NCBI RefSeq assembly: GCF_003096715.1
Contig: NZ_QEOL01000003.1
Span: 1-64,000, forward strand
Source of the DNA: Paraburkholderia silvatlantica
Lineage (GTDB): Bacteria; Pseudomonadota; Gammaproteobacteria; Burkholderiales; Burkholderiaceae
Length of the DNA stretch: 64,000 bases
Direction of reading: 5' to 3'
Positions within the stretch are counted from its first letter, which is position 1. Every line of letters starts with the position of its first letter. The notes beneath the pieces were generated by a model. That model did not search any database. It had not been told where the DNA came from and was given only the letters and a program-made list of their open reading frames with translations. The translations under genes and the position numbers were made by a program. Of the stretch, positions 8,182 through 18,136 are shown piece after piece.

Positions 8182-9579
8182 ATGTCCATTGAAAAATCGG
8201 CGGAAATTGCCGCCCGCTTCGACCGGCTGCCGCCTTCGCGCACCGTCTGGTCGATGGTGATTCTGCTGTCGCTCGGCGGCGTATTCGAGTTTTACGACCT
8301 CTTCTTCACGGGCTATGTCGCGCCCGGCATGGTGCATTCGGGTCTTTTCACACCAGAATCGCTAGGCTTCTTTTCCGCACTCGGGCCGCTCAAGGTAGCC
8401 GGCTTCGGCACCTTCGTGTTCTCGACCTTCGCCGGGCTGTGGGTCGGCGCGCTCGCGTTCGGCCAGGTCGCGGACCGGTTCGGGCGGCGCATCATCTTCA
8501 CGTGGTCGCTGATCTGGTACATCGTCTGCACGGCGATCATGGCATTTCAGACGAGCGGCCAGGCGCTCAATATCTGGCGCTTCATCGCCGGCATCGGCAT
8601 TGGCATCGAGCTCGTGACCATCGACACGTATATTTCCGAGCTGATCCCAAGCGGCGAGCGCGGCCGCGCCTATGCGGTCAACCAGTTCATCACGTTCAGC
8701 GTGGTGCCCGTGGTCGCGTTTCTCGCCTATATCCTCAAGGACTCGCACCCTATCGGCCTCGACTACTGGCGCGTCGTGATCCTGATCGGCTCGATAGGCG
8801 CGGTGGCGGTATGGTTCCTGCGCCGGAGCATCCCCGAAAGCCCGCGCTGGCTCGCGCGCAATGGCCGCGAGGACGAAGCAGAGCGTATCGTTGCCGACAT
8901 CGAGCGGCGCGTAGCCGCCGAAACGGGCACGGCTTTGCCGCCGCTCGGGGCGATCTCGCTCGAAAAGGCCGGGCGCGGCTCGCTCGGCGAAGTGCTGCGC
9001 GCGCCGTATTTGCGGCGCACGGTCATTCTGTCGATTTTCAACATGGCGCAGGTGATCGGATTTTACGGCTTCGCCGCATGGGTGCCGACGCTGCTGATCG
9101 CCCGTGGCGTGCACATCACGCAAAGTCTTGCGTACGCCTTTGTGATTGCCATTGCCAATCCGTTCGGACCGCTGATTGGCGTGTGGTTCGCCGACAAGCT
9201 GGAGCGCAAGACACAGATCGTCGGCGGCCTCCTCATGATGGGAGTGGTCATCACGCTATTCGCACAAGCCACGCAGCCGTGGGTCCTGATCGTGCTAGGC
9301 GTGCTCTTCACGCTCGCTTCGAACGTGATGTCCTACGCCTATCACGGTTACCAGGCCGAGCTTTACCCTACGCGCATCCGCGCTCGCGCCGTCGGCTTCG
9401 TCTATTCGTGGAGCCGCATTGCCGCCGCGTTCGCGGGGTTGGCCATCGGCATTCTGCTCCATCATTACGGTGTGCCTGGCGTCGCGGTGTTCATTGGCGC
9501 TTCGATGCTCGTGGGCATCGTGATGATTCTGCTTGGGCCGGTTACGCGCGGGCTCTCGCTCGAATCGATCAGTCATTGA
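8182..9579 (+). CDS. MFS transporter of the sugar-porter/NiaP-like type
   Basis: A 465-aa twelve-helix major facilitator. Family marks are visible: 'GQVADRFGRR' in loop 2-3, 'PESPRWLARNGR' after helix 6, and 'AELYPTRIRARAVG' near helix 10, the pattern of SP/SV2-like carriers. Such carriers move organic acids, aromatic acids, vitamins or sugars by proton symport across the inner membrane. The ATG at 8182 is preceded by GAGGAATCGGG. The gene stands alone and converges on a TauE/SafE permease with a 12-bp gap. Its upstream region (8006-8181) holds no other gene. The substrate is not evident from sequence or neighbours. Confidence 0.85.
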   Translation: MSIEKSAEIAARFDRLPPSRTVWSMVILLSLGGVFEFYDLFFTGYVAPGMVHSGLFTPESLGFFSALGPLKVAGFGTFVFSTFAGLWVGALAFGQVADRFGRRIIFTWSLIWYIVCTAIMAFQTSGQALNIWRFIAGIGIGIELVTIDTYISELIPSGERGRAYAVNQFITFSVVPVVAFLAYILKDSHPIGLDYWRVVILIGSIGAVAVWFLRRSIPESPRWLARNGREDEAERIVADIERRVAAETGTALPPLGAISLEKAGRGSLGEVLRAPYLRRTVILSIFNMAQVIGFYGFAAWVPTLLIARGVHITQSLAYAFVIAIANPFGPLIGVWFADKLERKTQIVGGLLMMGVVITLFAQATQPWVLIVLGVLFTLASNVMSYAYHGYQAELYPTRIRARAVGFVYSWSRIAAAFAGLAIGILLHHYGVPGVAVFIGASMLVGIVMILLGPVTRGLSLESISH

Positions 9580-9591
9580 GTCAGGCGATCG

Positions 9592-10389
9592 TCAAAACAG
9601 GACGTGCGATTTGACGATCATCTGCACGGCTGCGGCCAGCACGCACACGAGCACGACCACGCGAAACACGAGCGGATGCAGGCTGTCGCGCAACGGCCGA
9701 ATGAGCAGCATGCCCGCGATGGCGGGCACGCTGGCCGCCGCCGAAATCGCGAGATCCATGAGACCCGCGTGCGCGCCGTGGCTGAACGTCGTGATGAGCG
9801 TGATGACCGAAACGACGAGAATGATCGCAATCTGTTTCGTGAAGGCGCGACCCGTGGCGCCCGACGCGATCAGATACATGGCGAGCAACGGCCCCGGCAC
9901 GGCGGCAATGCTCTCCATGAGCGCCGCCCCGAAGCCGAGCGCGAAACCCACTGGCCGCGCGAGCGCAGGCGCGAGTTTGAAACGCGGCGAAACGAGCAAA
10001 AGCAAGGCCGCCACGATCAACGCCACGCCCGAGGCCGCCTGGGCGTGATGCGGCTCCAGCGCGATCAGCACGGAAACCCCAATCACATTGCCGATCACGG
10101 TGCCAATCAACGGCGCCGCGATATTGCGCACGGTAGGCAGCATTTCGCCACCCTCCAGCGCCTGCGGAATATTGCCGAGAATGATCGGCATGGACAGCAG
10201 CAACACCGCTTCCTTGACCGGCAAAAAATGCGTGACGATGGGCATGGCCACGAGCGGCACGCCGATGCCCGTCACGCCCTTCACCATACCGCCCAGCACG
10301 AGCGCAACCGCAATGCCGAGCCATTGAAGTCCGTCGAGCGACTGCAGATGGGGCGCGAGAAGGCCCGAGGAAAAAGAAAAGCCGGACAT
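9592..10389 (-). CDS. TauE/SafE-family membrane permease
   Basis: A 265-aa protein with about eight hydrophobic segments and the family's N-terminal signature of a helix followed by 'GGMVKGVTGIGVPLV'. The repeat-like second half has 'FGAALMESIAAVPGPLLAMYL'. TauE/SafE proteins are proposed exporters of sulfite, sulfoacetate or other small organic anions. No sulfur-metabolism gene is adjacent, so a substrate cannot be given. The start 'MSGFSF' lies at 10387-10389. It converges with the MFS gene and follows the H-NS-like gene on the same strand, from which a strong hairpin separates it. Confidence 0.85.
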   Translation of the reverse strand: MSGFSFSSGLLAPHLQSLDGLQWLGIAVALVLGGMVKGVTGIGVPLVAMPIVTHFLPVKEAVLLLSMPIILGNIPQALEGGEMLPTVRNIAAPLIGTVIGNVIGVSVLIALEPHHAQAASGVALIVAALLLLVSPRFKLAPALARPVGFALGFGAALMESIAAVPGPLLAMYLIASGATGRAFTKQIAIILVVSVITLITTFSHGAHAGLMDLAISAAASVPAIAGMLLIRPLRDSLHPLVFRVVVLVCVLAAAVQMIVKSHVLF

Positions 10390-10440
10390 CGGTGACGATC
10401 AGGGCGTTGGCGCGTGTCGTTTCGCGCCGCTCATGTGAAA

Positions 10441-10474
10441 GTGGCCGCGGGCGTCGAAACGCCGGCGCGGCCAC
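10441..10474 (-). terminator. Hairpin downstream of the H-NS-like gene
   Basis: GTGGCCGC-GGGCGT and ACGCC-GGCGCGGCCAC can pair around a CGAA loop. On the minus strand the stem is followed only by a short TTTC stretch, so it is a moderate candidate for terminating the H-NS-like transcript before the TauE/SafE gene. Confidence 0.45.
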
Positions 10475-10520
10475 CGGTTCGCAAGCGAATTTCGCTTATG
10501 CGCTTTTCTCAGCGACTTTA

Positions 10521-11033
10521 TTAAGCAGCCGCTGCGGCTTGTGCCGGCCTGGCGGCGGCTTTACGGCCTGCCGTTTTACGCGCCGCCCGCTTTGCGGGTG
10601 CAGCTTTCTTCGCGGGCGCGGCCTTGGCGCGTTTCGCCGCGGTCTTTTTCACCGCTGCAGCATTGGCGCGCGGTTTGCGCGCGACCTTGGTAGCAGCCGT
10701 TGCCGCGCTGCCGTCGATCAGGAATTTCGAACGGTCTTTCACGTCGCGAATCCATGCCGGCGCACGGCCACGGCCGGTCCACGTGGCGCCCGTTTTCGGA
10801 TCGGCGTATTTGGCCGCAACGGTGCGTTTTGCACCGGCAGCCCTGACGCCTTTGCCAGGCTTGCGGCCGCGCTTCTTGCCGATGAAGCGGTCGATGTCGG
10901 CCACGCTCAGGCCATGTTTGACCATCAGATCGCGGATTTTTGCGAGACCGGCCGACGCTTGTTTTTCCACGATCGATTCGGCCTGCTTTTGCAGCTTCGC
11001 GATCTTCGATTGAATTGCATCCAGGGTGACCAT
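10521..11033 (-). CDS. H-NS family nucleoid-associated protein with Ala/Lys-rich tail
   Basis: A 170-aa DNA-binding protein. Residues 1-50 form an oligomerisation helix region. Around residues 75-108 lies the H-NS C-terminal DNA-binding core, with 'YADPKTGATWTGRGRAPAWI' containing the conserved TWTGRGRxP loop. The last ~55 residues are a tail of AAKK/PAKKAAPAKRAA repeats similar to histone H1-like proteins. This architecture is common in Burkholderiaceae. The protein probably silences AT-rich horizontally acquired DNA, and the tail should add non-specific DNA binding (inference). The ATG is preceded by AAGGAGATGTG. It is monocistronic, with a 230-bp AT-richer leader. Confidence 0.9.
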   Translation of the reverse strand: MVTLDAIQSKIAKLQKQAESIVEKQASAGLAKIRDLMVKHGLSVADIDRFIGKKRGRKPGKGVRAAGAKRTVAAKYADPKTGATWTGRGRAPAWIRDVKDRSKFLIDGSAATAATKVARKPRANAAAVKKTAAKRAKAAPAKKAAPAKRAARKTAGRKAAARPAQAAAAA

Positions 11034-11264
11034 TCACATCTCCTTATTCACGGTTTTTACGGACACCCTTCAACCGTTACTGGCCGATCGAATTGCGATC
11101 TTGTCGGCCGGGGCGTCGCGAAAGACAGGTGATTATGAAGTCAAATCACGCATGCTGGCAAATTATACGAATGTTTTGTAGTGGAAAACATGTTTCCTGA
11201 TCAGACTATTGATCGTTCCGCATACAAAGTCCCCATGAATTCTCTTTCGGCAACATTCGCACCG

Positions 11265-14200
11265 CTACGCGGCGAGAGGCGTGCGCTGCAATTCGACTAC
11301 ATTGACCTGCGCGCCAAATATCTCGCGAATCAAGGGCAAAAGGTGATCGTGGTGCGTGAGAAACAACACCTGGGTTTTCGCGGAGAGATTCCGTAAAGCC
11401 GCGAAACCGGCCTTTGCGCGCTCATCGTCGAAATTGATGAAGAGATCGTCGGCAACGAAGGGCAGCGCCGCCTTGCTCACCAGCTGCAATTCAAGGGCCG
11501 CGATGCGCAGCGCGAGAAAGAGCTGGTCGCGCGTGCCTTCGCTCATTCCACTCACTTCCACGGTTTTGCCGGTGTTGCGGCGCGCATACAATGCGGGCGG
11601 ATTGCGTTCGTTATCCACCACGAGCCTCGCGAAATCACCGAGCGTGAGTCCGCTGAATATTTCACCCGCGCGACGCAGCATCGGCCCCTGCTTCTGGTCG
11701 CGATAACGGTCCGTTGCCCATTTGAGCAGGCGGCTTGCGGTCGCGGCTTCGAGATATTGCTCCGCGGCGTCGCCCATGGCGCTCAGGGCTTCCTGTCGTT
11801 TCGCTTCGGCGAGCGCGGCATTGGCCTGGCCGTTGATCGCGTCGAACGCCTGCCTCGCGCTCACCTGTTGCTGCAGGCACTCGCTCAACGCGCGCTCGCC
11901 CGCTTCGCGTTTCTGGTTCACGGTTGCGAGCAGCGCGGGCACCTCGGTGATGGGCTGCTCCGCGATCTCCGCCTCGATGGCCTCTTGTGCAAGTCCGTCG
12001 CCTTCGCGCACGAGCGTGTCACGCGCCGCCGAGATCGCTTTCGACAGCGCGCGACGCGCGTCGGAACGCTCGGCGAGCGGCAATGCTGCGTCAATTTCGC
12101 TCACGCCGGCCAGCTTCAGGATGGGCTCGATCCGCGCCTGTGCGCCCGCCACCGCCGCCGCGGCGTCGGCCACGCGCGTGCGGGCAACCTGCACGTCGGC
12201 GTCGGCCTGGGCGAGGGATTTCGCCGTTTCGCGCGCGGCTGCGAGTCGCGCCGCGAGTTGGCGCGCCACGTCGATGCCATCGCTCGACGCAGGCCATTCG
12301 GGCGCGAGCGCCTCGGCGAGACGCCGCGCGTCGGTTTCCAGCATCGCCAATTGCGTGCGGATTGCGCGAATGCGGTTACGGGGTGCTTCGGCGTCCGAAA
12401 AAGCGGCTGCAATGGTGTTGGCGAGTTCGACGGCGCCTTCCGCCGCCGCGAGCGTCGCCGCGCGGGCGCCGAGATTCGCTTGCGCGAGTGCCGCGCGCCA
12501 TTGCGTCTGCCACTTTGCGTAGGCCTCCTGTTCAATCGTCAAACGGGCTTGCGCGGATGCACTCGCGCGTTCGGCGTCGCGAATCTGCGCCGCCAGACCT
12601 TCTCGCTGCACGGCGCTCTTTTGAGCCGATTGCACGACGGTTTCCGCCTTGCCGATCAAGGTCGTCAGTGCATCGTCTTCGTTCGCCGGCACCACCGGAC
12701 GCAACGTTTCGAATAGCGCCGCATGCGCGGCGATGCGCGCCGCTCGACGCGCTTCAAGCTCGCTCGCGCGCCGATCGCATTCGCCCTGTGCGTTGAGCGC
12801 CGCTTCGCGATTCGCGAGCCACGCGCTCATATCAGCAAGCGGCAGGCCAGCCAGCTGCGCATCAATGGCAGTTTGTGCCCAGGCATTGCGAAAGGCTTCG
12901 AGTTCGCGCTCGCGTTCGCCCAACGCCGCAAGCTTGCGCTGCGCATTCGCGCGCGCCGTTTCGACTTGCTGACGCAAGTTCAGCAACGTGGCCGCAGCCT
13001 GCGAAGTGCCGAGTTGCGCGTCGACGAGTTCGTCGGCCAGACGCATCGCATCGTCCACGGCGGGGGCACCCTCAGCGAGACTGACGCGCGCCGCCTTGAC
13101 TTCGCGCCACGCGCTATCGCGGCGCGTGCGCGCCGCCTGCACTTGCGCAGTCGTGACAACCTTGTTGCCCTGCGTGAAATGCTTCTCCTGCAATTCGAAA
13201 CGCTCGGTATCCTCCAACGCGGCAGCGGCGGCTTCCTGCGCCGCGGCCACCGCGCTCATGCGCTCGCTTTCTTCCTTTTGCAGTGCGGCGAGGCGTGTGG
13301 CCGAGGGCAGGTCGAGCGCGCGCAGCGCCGGCACCGGCTTGCTCCATTGGCCCAGCAGTTGGCGTTTCTCTTCGACTGTGCGCTGCGCATCCGCCAGTTC
13401 GCGCTCGAGCGCGCCTTCCTTCGTCGCACTGTTGCGGAACTCGCGCGCATCGTCGAGCGCGGCGTGCAACGCATGCGGCACGTCGATGCCGGGCAGGTGC
13501 GCAAGCTGCTGCTGCAATTGCGCAAGCTTGCGCGTCTGTTCGTCATGTGCCTCGCGCGCCGTCGTGAGCGCCTGCTCGCGAAGACCGTGGTCGCGCAGCA
13601 GGTTCGTCACTGTCTTGCGCGCGAGCGCGCCGGGCAGCGCCGCGCGCAATGCGGCTTCGTCGCCCGGCCAGCCAAGCTGGGCGGCCGCGGCGAATGCGGC
13701 GTCGAGATGGTTGCGGATCTCGGTTTCACGCACCAGCAATTCGCGCGGATGATTGACGCATTCGCCTCGCAGCGTATCGAGCGCGTCGATTTCGGCGGCG
13801 AGTGCAAGTGCGGCACGATCGGGCTCGATCGCATCACGTGACGTTTCTTTGCCTGCGAGATCGGCCTGGCGCGCTTCCTGCACTCTGCGCTCGGCGGCGA
13901 TGTCAGCTTGCGCCTTCAACAGATCGGCATGAGCGGTGGGCGGTAAATCGACGACCTCGCCCAAGGCGGCCAACTCGTGCTGCTTGAGCGAAAGCTCTTC
14001 TATATAGGGAGCGAGGCGGCGCACGCGCTCGAGCTTCGAGCGCTGCGACTCGAGACTGCGCTGTTCGGCACGCAAGCGTTCGATGGCCTGTTCGACCGCT
14101 TCGAGGGCGTCTTTCTTCTCGACCCAATCACGCGTGCGCACCTGCGCGGCCTTCAGTTCGCTCGTTGCCTCGGCGAACGACGCTTCCGCCTGTGCATATG

Positions 14201-14735
14201 CACTGCCACTGCGTCGCGCAGCCCAAAGCCCGGCCGCGCGACTCTCCAGTTCCTCGCGCACGGGCCCGAGACTCCCCACGCCCGCCGCCGATTCGAACAG
14301 GACCTGCCCGAGTTTGTCCGATGCATCGAGAATGCTGCGGCCGCCTTCAACGAGCCGGGCATGATCAAGGCCGAACATCTGCTCGAAGAAGTCCTTGCTC
14401 GTACCGTCGAGAAATGCGGCGAGAAAGTCGTCGGGCAGTTTGTCGTCCTGCGGGGTGCGCAGCGAGTTGCGGCCGCGCGCGCGATGAAATCGTTGCTCGG
14501 CCGCGCCGTTTTCCAGCACGCCGCCAATGCGCAATTCCGGCGTGTTGTGGAGAAAGTCGAGCGGCGTTTGCAGGCGCATGCCGAATAACAACTCCGACAC
14601 AGCGGTCCGCACCGTAGACTTGCCCGCTTCGTTCGGCCCCACGATGACGTGGAAATCGTGCGCCGCGTGGGGAAACGGCAGGGTCGTATCGGTGAACTTG
14701 CCGTATTTGATCAAATCGAGTTGCTTCAGACGCAC
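11265..14735 (-). CDS. YhaN-like AAA/SMC-type ATPase, SbcC-like
   Basis: A 1156-aa protein with split ATPase ends and a long coiled-coil middle. The N-terminus has 'LIKYGKFTD' and the Walker A GPNEAGKST (about residues 33-41), followed by the 'SKDFFEQMFGLDH' element typical of YhaN. The C-terminus has 'GMSEGTRDQLFLALR' as the ABC signature, then a Walker B with 'PFVADDLFINFDD' and the His switch 'LFLTHHDHL'. It should pair with the nuclease encoded just upstream as an SbcCD/Mre11-Rad50-like complex that processes DNA ends or hairpins. The start is a GTG at 14733-14735, only 3 bp after the stop of that gene. Confidence 0.88.
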   Translation of the reverse strand: MRLKQLDLIKYGKFTDTTLPFPHAAHDFHVIVGPNEAGKSTVRTAVSELLFGMRLQTPLDFLHNTPELRIGGVLENGAAEQRFHRARGRNSLRTPQDDKLPDDFLAAFLDGTSKDFFEQMFGLDHARLVEGGRSILDASDKLGQVLFESAAGVGSLGPVREELESRAAGLWAARRSGSAYAQAEASFAEATSELKAAQVRTRDWVEKKDALEAVEQAIERLRAEQRSLESQRSKLERVRRLAPYIEELSLKQHELAALGEVVDLPPTAHADLLKAQADIAAERRVQEARQADLAGKETSRDAIEPDRAALALAAEIDALDTLRGECVNHPRELLVRETEIRNHLDAAFAAAAQLGWPGDEAALRAALPGALARKTVTNLLRDHGLREQALTTAREAHDEQTRKLAQLQQQLAHLPGIDVPHALHAALDDAREFRNSATKEGALERELADAQRTVEEKRQLLGQWSKPVPALRALDLPSATRLAALQKEESERMSAVAAAQEAAAAALEDTERFELQEKHFTQGNKVVTTAQVQAARTRRDSAWREVKAARVSLAEGAPAVDDAMRLADELVDAQLGTSQAAATLLNLRQQVETARANAQRKLAALGERERELEAFRNAWAQTAIDAQLAGLPLADMSAWLANREAALNAQGECDRRASELEARRAARIAAHAALFETLRPVVPANEDDALTTLIGKAETVVQSAQKSAVQREGLAAQIRDAERASASAQARLTIEQEAYAKWQTQWRAALAQANLGARAATLAAAEGAVELANTIAAAFSDAEAPRNRIRAIRTQLAMLETDARRLAEALAPEWPASSDGIDVARQLAARLAAARETAKSLAQADADVQVARTRVADAAAAVAGAQARIEPILKLAGVSEIDAALPLAERSDARRALSKAISAARDTLVREGDGLAQEAIEAEIAEQPITEVPALLATVNQKREAGERALSECLQQQVSARQAFDAINGQANAALAEAKRQEALSAMGDAAEQYLEAATASRLLKWATDRYRDQKQGPMLRRAGEIFSGLTLGDFARLVVDNERNPPALYARRNTGKTVEVSGMSEGTRDQLFLALRIAALELQLVSKAALPFVADDLFINFDDERAKAGFAALRNLSAKTQVLFLTHHDHLLPLIREIFGAQVNVVELQRTPLAA

Positions 14736-14738
14736 TGG

Positions 14739-15989
14739 TCATTCTCCCGTGGAAAGGCGCGCAAGCAGCGCGGGACCGACCTGCTCCACCAGCGCCGCGA
14801 GTTTGCCCTCGCGCGCGAGTTCGAGCAGCGGCGCGTCTTCTTTCACTTCGCTGCGCACCTTGCCGACGAAGGCGCGCAAATCGCGTTCGAGCAGCGCAAG
14901 AAATTCGCCGTCTTGCGCGGCGGCTTCGACTAGCAGTTTGAGATCGGCGAGCGCTTCGATCTGCTCGTTCTGCGCAGCAGCCGTATCGGCGGCGCTCGTT
15001 TCGAGCTTGACCTTTTCCAGCCACAGCTTGTCATTGCCGATAATGCCGATCTGATTGAGCACTTCGGCGCGCAATTGCGTAGCGCGCCCGAAAAAGAGTC
15101 CATGTGCCGGCGACTTGCCCGTCACCGTCACGCGCACCGCGCGCGGCACATGCGCGTCGACGGACAGCAGCGCTTCGAGCGCAGTGCCAATCTTGCGCGA
15201 CAGATCCGCGACGCTCTCGCAGTCGCTTGCGTCGACACGCACCGATTCCCAGCGCAGCACGTCGAGGTAGAGACGCTCGACCTCCGTGCGGCCGCCCTCG
15301 ACGCTCACGAGCACAGCGCCCCGGCGGCCCGTTTCGCGGATGTGCCGGCCCTGCAGATTGCCCGGGAAAACGATGGTCGACTCTTGCGCCCACTGCTGAA
15401 ATTCGTGGACGTGACCAAGCGCCCAGTAGTCGTAGCCCTTCGCGTGCAATTCGGCACGCGTGCATGGCGCATAGGTCGCGTGCGCGGCATAGCCTTCGAG
15501 CGCGGTGTGGAGCACACCGATGTTGTAGTAGCCGGAAACCGGCGACGGATAACCCACGGCGAGATTCTCGACCACGACCTTGTCCTTGAAGCTCTGTCCA
15601 TGCAGCGCCACCTTGATGTCGTGCAGCGCGTGGGTTTCAGGCTTGCGATGACTGAACACCACCACGTTGTCCGGCAATGTGAGCTTCCTGGTCATTTCAC
15701 TTTCCGCGTCGTGGTTGCCCCACAACGCGAAGACGCGAATGCCGGCCTTGCGCAGACGTCCCATCTGCTGGCCGAAGAAAATGCCGGTGTTGTGGTCCTT
15801 CCAGTCGCCGTCGTAGAGATCGCCGGCAATGACGACGAACGCGACCTCCTCTTCGATGGCTCGATCGACTAACTGGCGCAACGCCTCGCGCGTGGCATTG
15901 CGCAATTGAGCGGCCGGCGCATCGGGATAGGCGCTCAGGCCATGTAGCGGGCTGTCGAGGTGCAGGTCTGCCGCGTGGATAAACTTCAC
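14739..15989 (-). CDS. YhaO-like SbcD/Mre11-type DNA exonuclease
   Basis: A 416-aa metallophosphoesterase. It shows the nuclease motifs D-x-H ('HAADLHLDSPL'), GDLYDGDW, GNHDAE and, further on, 'LGHVHEF', which supply the two-metal-ion ligands. The C-terminal ~120 residues are the capping and partner-binding region. Mre11-type enzymes have 3'-5' exonuclease and endonuclease activity gated by the Rad50/SbcC-type ATPase, encoded here 3 bp downstream. I chose the GTG at 15987-15989 ('VKFIHAADLH') because GAGGA lies 6 nt upstream and the family begins at this strand. The longer frame to 16088 adds 33 unrelated residues. Confidence 0.88.
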   Translation of the reverse strand: MKFIHAADLHLDSPLHGLSAYPDAPAAQLRNATREALRQLVDRAIEEEVAFVVIAGDLYDGDWKDHNTGIFFGQQMGRLRKAGIRVFALWGNHDAESEMTRKLTLPDNVVVFSHRKPETHALHDIKVALHGQSFKDKVVVENLAVGYPSPVSGYYNIGVLHTALEGYAAHATYAPCTRAELHAKGYDYWALGHVHEFQQWAQESTIVFPGNLQGRHIRETGRRGAVLVSVEGGRTEVERLYLDVLRWESVRVDASDCESVADLSRKIGTALEALLSVDAHVPRAVRVTVTGKSPAHGLFFGRATQLRAEVLNQIGIIGNDKLWLEKVKLETSAADTAAAQNEQIEALADLKLLVEAAAQDGEFLALLERDLRAFVGKVRSEVKEDAPLLELAREGKLAALVEQVGPALLARLSTGE

Positions 15990-17473
15990 GACGTGTCCTC
16001 TATGGTGTTTGCGGGCGCTTGACGAAGAAAGGGCGATTGCTGTTTTATCGCTCGAGCGACAAGTGATGCGCGCTGGCGATTCGAGCATGACTGTGAGCCC
16101 GGATTGCAGCCTGGCCTGAAATGTGGCTCGGCAACGGGGCCCAATTTTAATCGACGCGGATGGGCGGCTTCGGGCAAGGTGGTGCGTCGAGATTGAAGCG
16201 CTCCTCGCACATCAATTCCGCTCTAACTTTGAAAACTACAAAATACGTATTGAAATATACGACTGGCGCCGGTGAGGTGGTTTCTGGCTCGTTGACGACC
16301 ATTGCCGCTGTGTTTCAGGGGTCGGAGAGCGGTTGTGCCCGTGAAACAAGCACGAGAATTTGGATTGTTTCCGGCGTGTAACGCTTATGGAATAAGGGCT
16401 TCGCCAATTTCTCCGTTTAGAGAGAAATGTTTCACGCTGGTTTGACGGTTCTTCGGCGCGGCGCGCCGTGTATCTTGCTCTGACGCGTCCGTTGTTCTCT
16501 TCCTCAAGGTCGCTGAGCGGCTGGCTAGCTTCCGGGAGCTGCTCACTCCGGCCGCCTAAAACAAGAAAGCAAAGTAGCGATCAGCGAGCCAACACCGTGG
16601 AGATACAACGGAGGCGTTGTACGGGGCGCACGTCTTATATTGCTTGCTCCGTCCGCAGCGGCATTGGTAGGTTTGTCGGTTAGTTGCATTTATAGCGTTT
16701 CTTTGCTGAACGAATGAAGCCGATTTATTCAGCGCCGGGGAGACATGTCCCCCTGTCGCTTGCCGGTTGTGCAACGAATAACCGGACAAGCTCATTGCAG
16801 GGAGGCGGAGGTCAGCCGCCTTGGCGCGTCGCCGTGGCGAGCGGTATCCACCGCTCGCCTCCCAGCCTTCCCGAAAACTGGTACCACGTGAGAATTAGCG
16901 GGCGGCGCTACTTCGGCTATGCCGGAGGCAACCGGTCTGGAATCCCGGCGTAAAGGTCACTGATTGGGCATGAGCGCAAAGCGTGAGAATTTATTCTGGC
17001 GCGTGGACGCAGCGCTCGTCGTCGATGATGGTGTCGAGGACAAATCAAGGTCGGCGATGTTGGAAAGTTGTGGCGCTAAGCCACGTGGACGGCTCGCTGT
17101 GCCGGCGCTTCATGGGCCACGCCTGGCGTTGGCACAACATCGCAGTCGGTCCATACGGCACTCCGCAACTACTAGCCCTAATTGTCGCCGGTGCATTGTG
17201 CGATACGGCTCAATGCGATGGCCTACACATTTCGATCAGCCGCCCCAACGGACGACGCGTCGACATGCCGCGAACGGATGCCTACGAGCACAACGCTAAG
17301 CGCTACGCCCGACCGCACCCCCGCTTATTCTTGTTCTTCAAGAGTGGAACATGGCGCTTATCCATTTCATCAGATCGGCCCTATCTCGGCCGGAACGGCT
17401 GGGGCGCCATCGTCTTCCGCAGGCGAACAGATACCCCGTATTTGAAGCCATGGAGCGTTGGGGTACGTCGGCG

Positions 17474-17492
17474 GTGTGTCGACTCGACACAC
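17474..17492 (+). promoter_or_regulatory. parS-like site 1
   Basis: GTGTGTCGACTCGACACAC, a perfect 19-bp palindrome with a central C. It is the most distal of five copies downstream of parB. The repetition, the palindromy and the position beside parAB identify it as a probable ParB-binding centromere site. Confidence 0.85.
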
Positions 17493-17692
17493 GGGTTGGC
17501 ATGATGGGACATATGCGCTGACGACGCTAACGGCAACCGTGGCGGCCGGCGCCAAGGGCATCCGCGTGAGCGGATCGTGCATCTTTCACGCGTGGGGCGC
17601 GCCAGGCGCTTCCTCGCGAACCGTGCGATCCACCACTGTGGCATGCCCCAAATCATATTGACCTCAGGCCATCACTGTGGGAGCCAACGACC

Positions 17693-17711
17693 GTGTGTCG
17701 ACTCGACACAC
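17693..17711 (+). promoter_or_regulatory. parS-like site 2
   Basis: Identical to site 1 over all 19 bp, with a central C. It starts 219 bp from site 1. Confidence 0.85.
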
Positions 17712-17842
17712 TGCTCCGGGTCGCAAATCACTATGCGAGCGCACAAGCGACGGATCGTCCTCTCGTATGCAGCACGATTAACACGCGGTGGAGATGCCTC
17801 ATCCTCATGGGGTGTTGTCGTGCGTCCCATGCCTCTGTCCGC

Positions 17843-17861
17843 GTGTGTCGACTCGACACAG
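17843..17861 (+). promoter_or_regulatory. parS-like site 3
   Basis: Matches site 1 except that the last base is G instead of C, so only the outermost base pair of the palindrome is lost. It starts 150 bp from site 2. Confidence 0.83.
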
Positions 17862-17998
17862 CGGCCAACCCCAAGCAAATGAATTCGGGGACCACTGCAC
17901 CGGTTTTCGAGCACGCCGCACGCCGACCGCAACCGTTTGACGCCGGGCGAGTAGTCGATGCGGCCATCCCCTTCGTCTTTCGGCAAGCATGATCGGTC

Positions 17999-18017
17999 GT
18001 GTGTCGAGTCGACACAC
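17999..18017 (-). promoter_or_regulatory. parS-like site 4
   Basis: GTGTGTCGAGTCGACACAC. The same palindrome with central G, so the asymmetric centre is in the opposite orientation to sites 1-3. It starts 156 bp from site 3. Confidence 0.85.
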
Positions 18018-18136
18018 GAAGCAGGTCGACGGATCCTGGCGCCTCGATACGCTTGTCCACGCGACCACCCCCCCGACGCGTCGACCGCAAGCGGCACCGC
18101 CCCGCCAACGCGTCGCCCTTGCGATCGACCTTAACC

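Noticed and set aside
16983..17504. 173-codon open frame on the plus strand in the gene-free region
   Set aside because: It lacks the strong G/C bias at third positions, runs into the first parS palindrome, and resembles no family I know. It starts with a poorly supported GTG.
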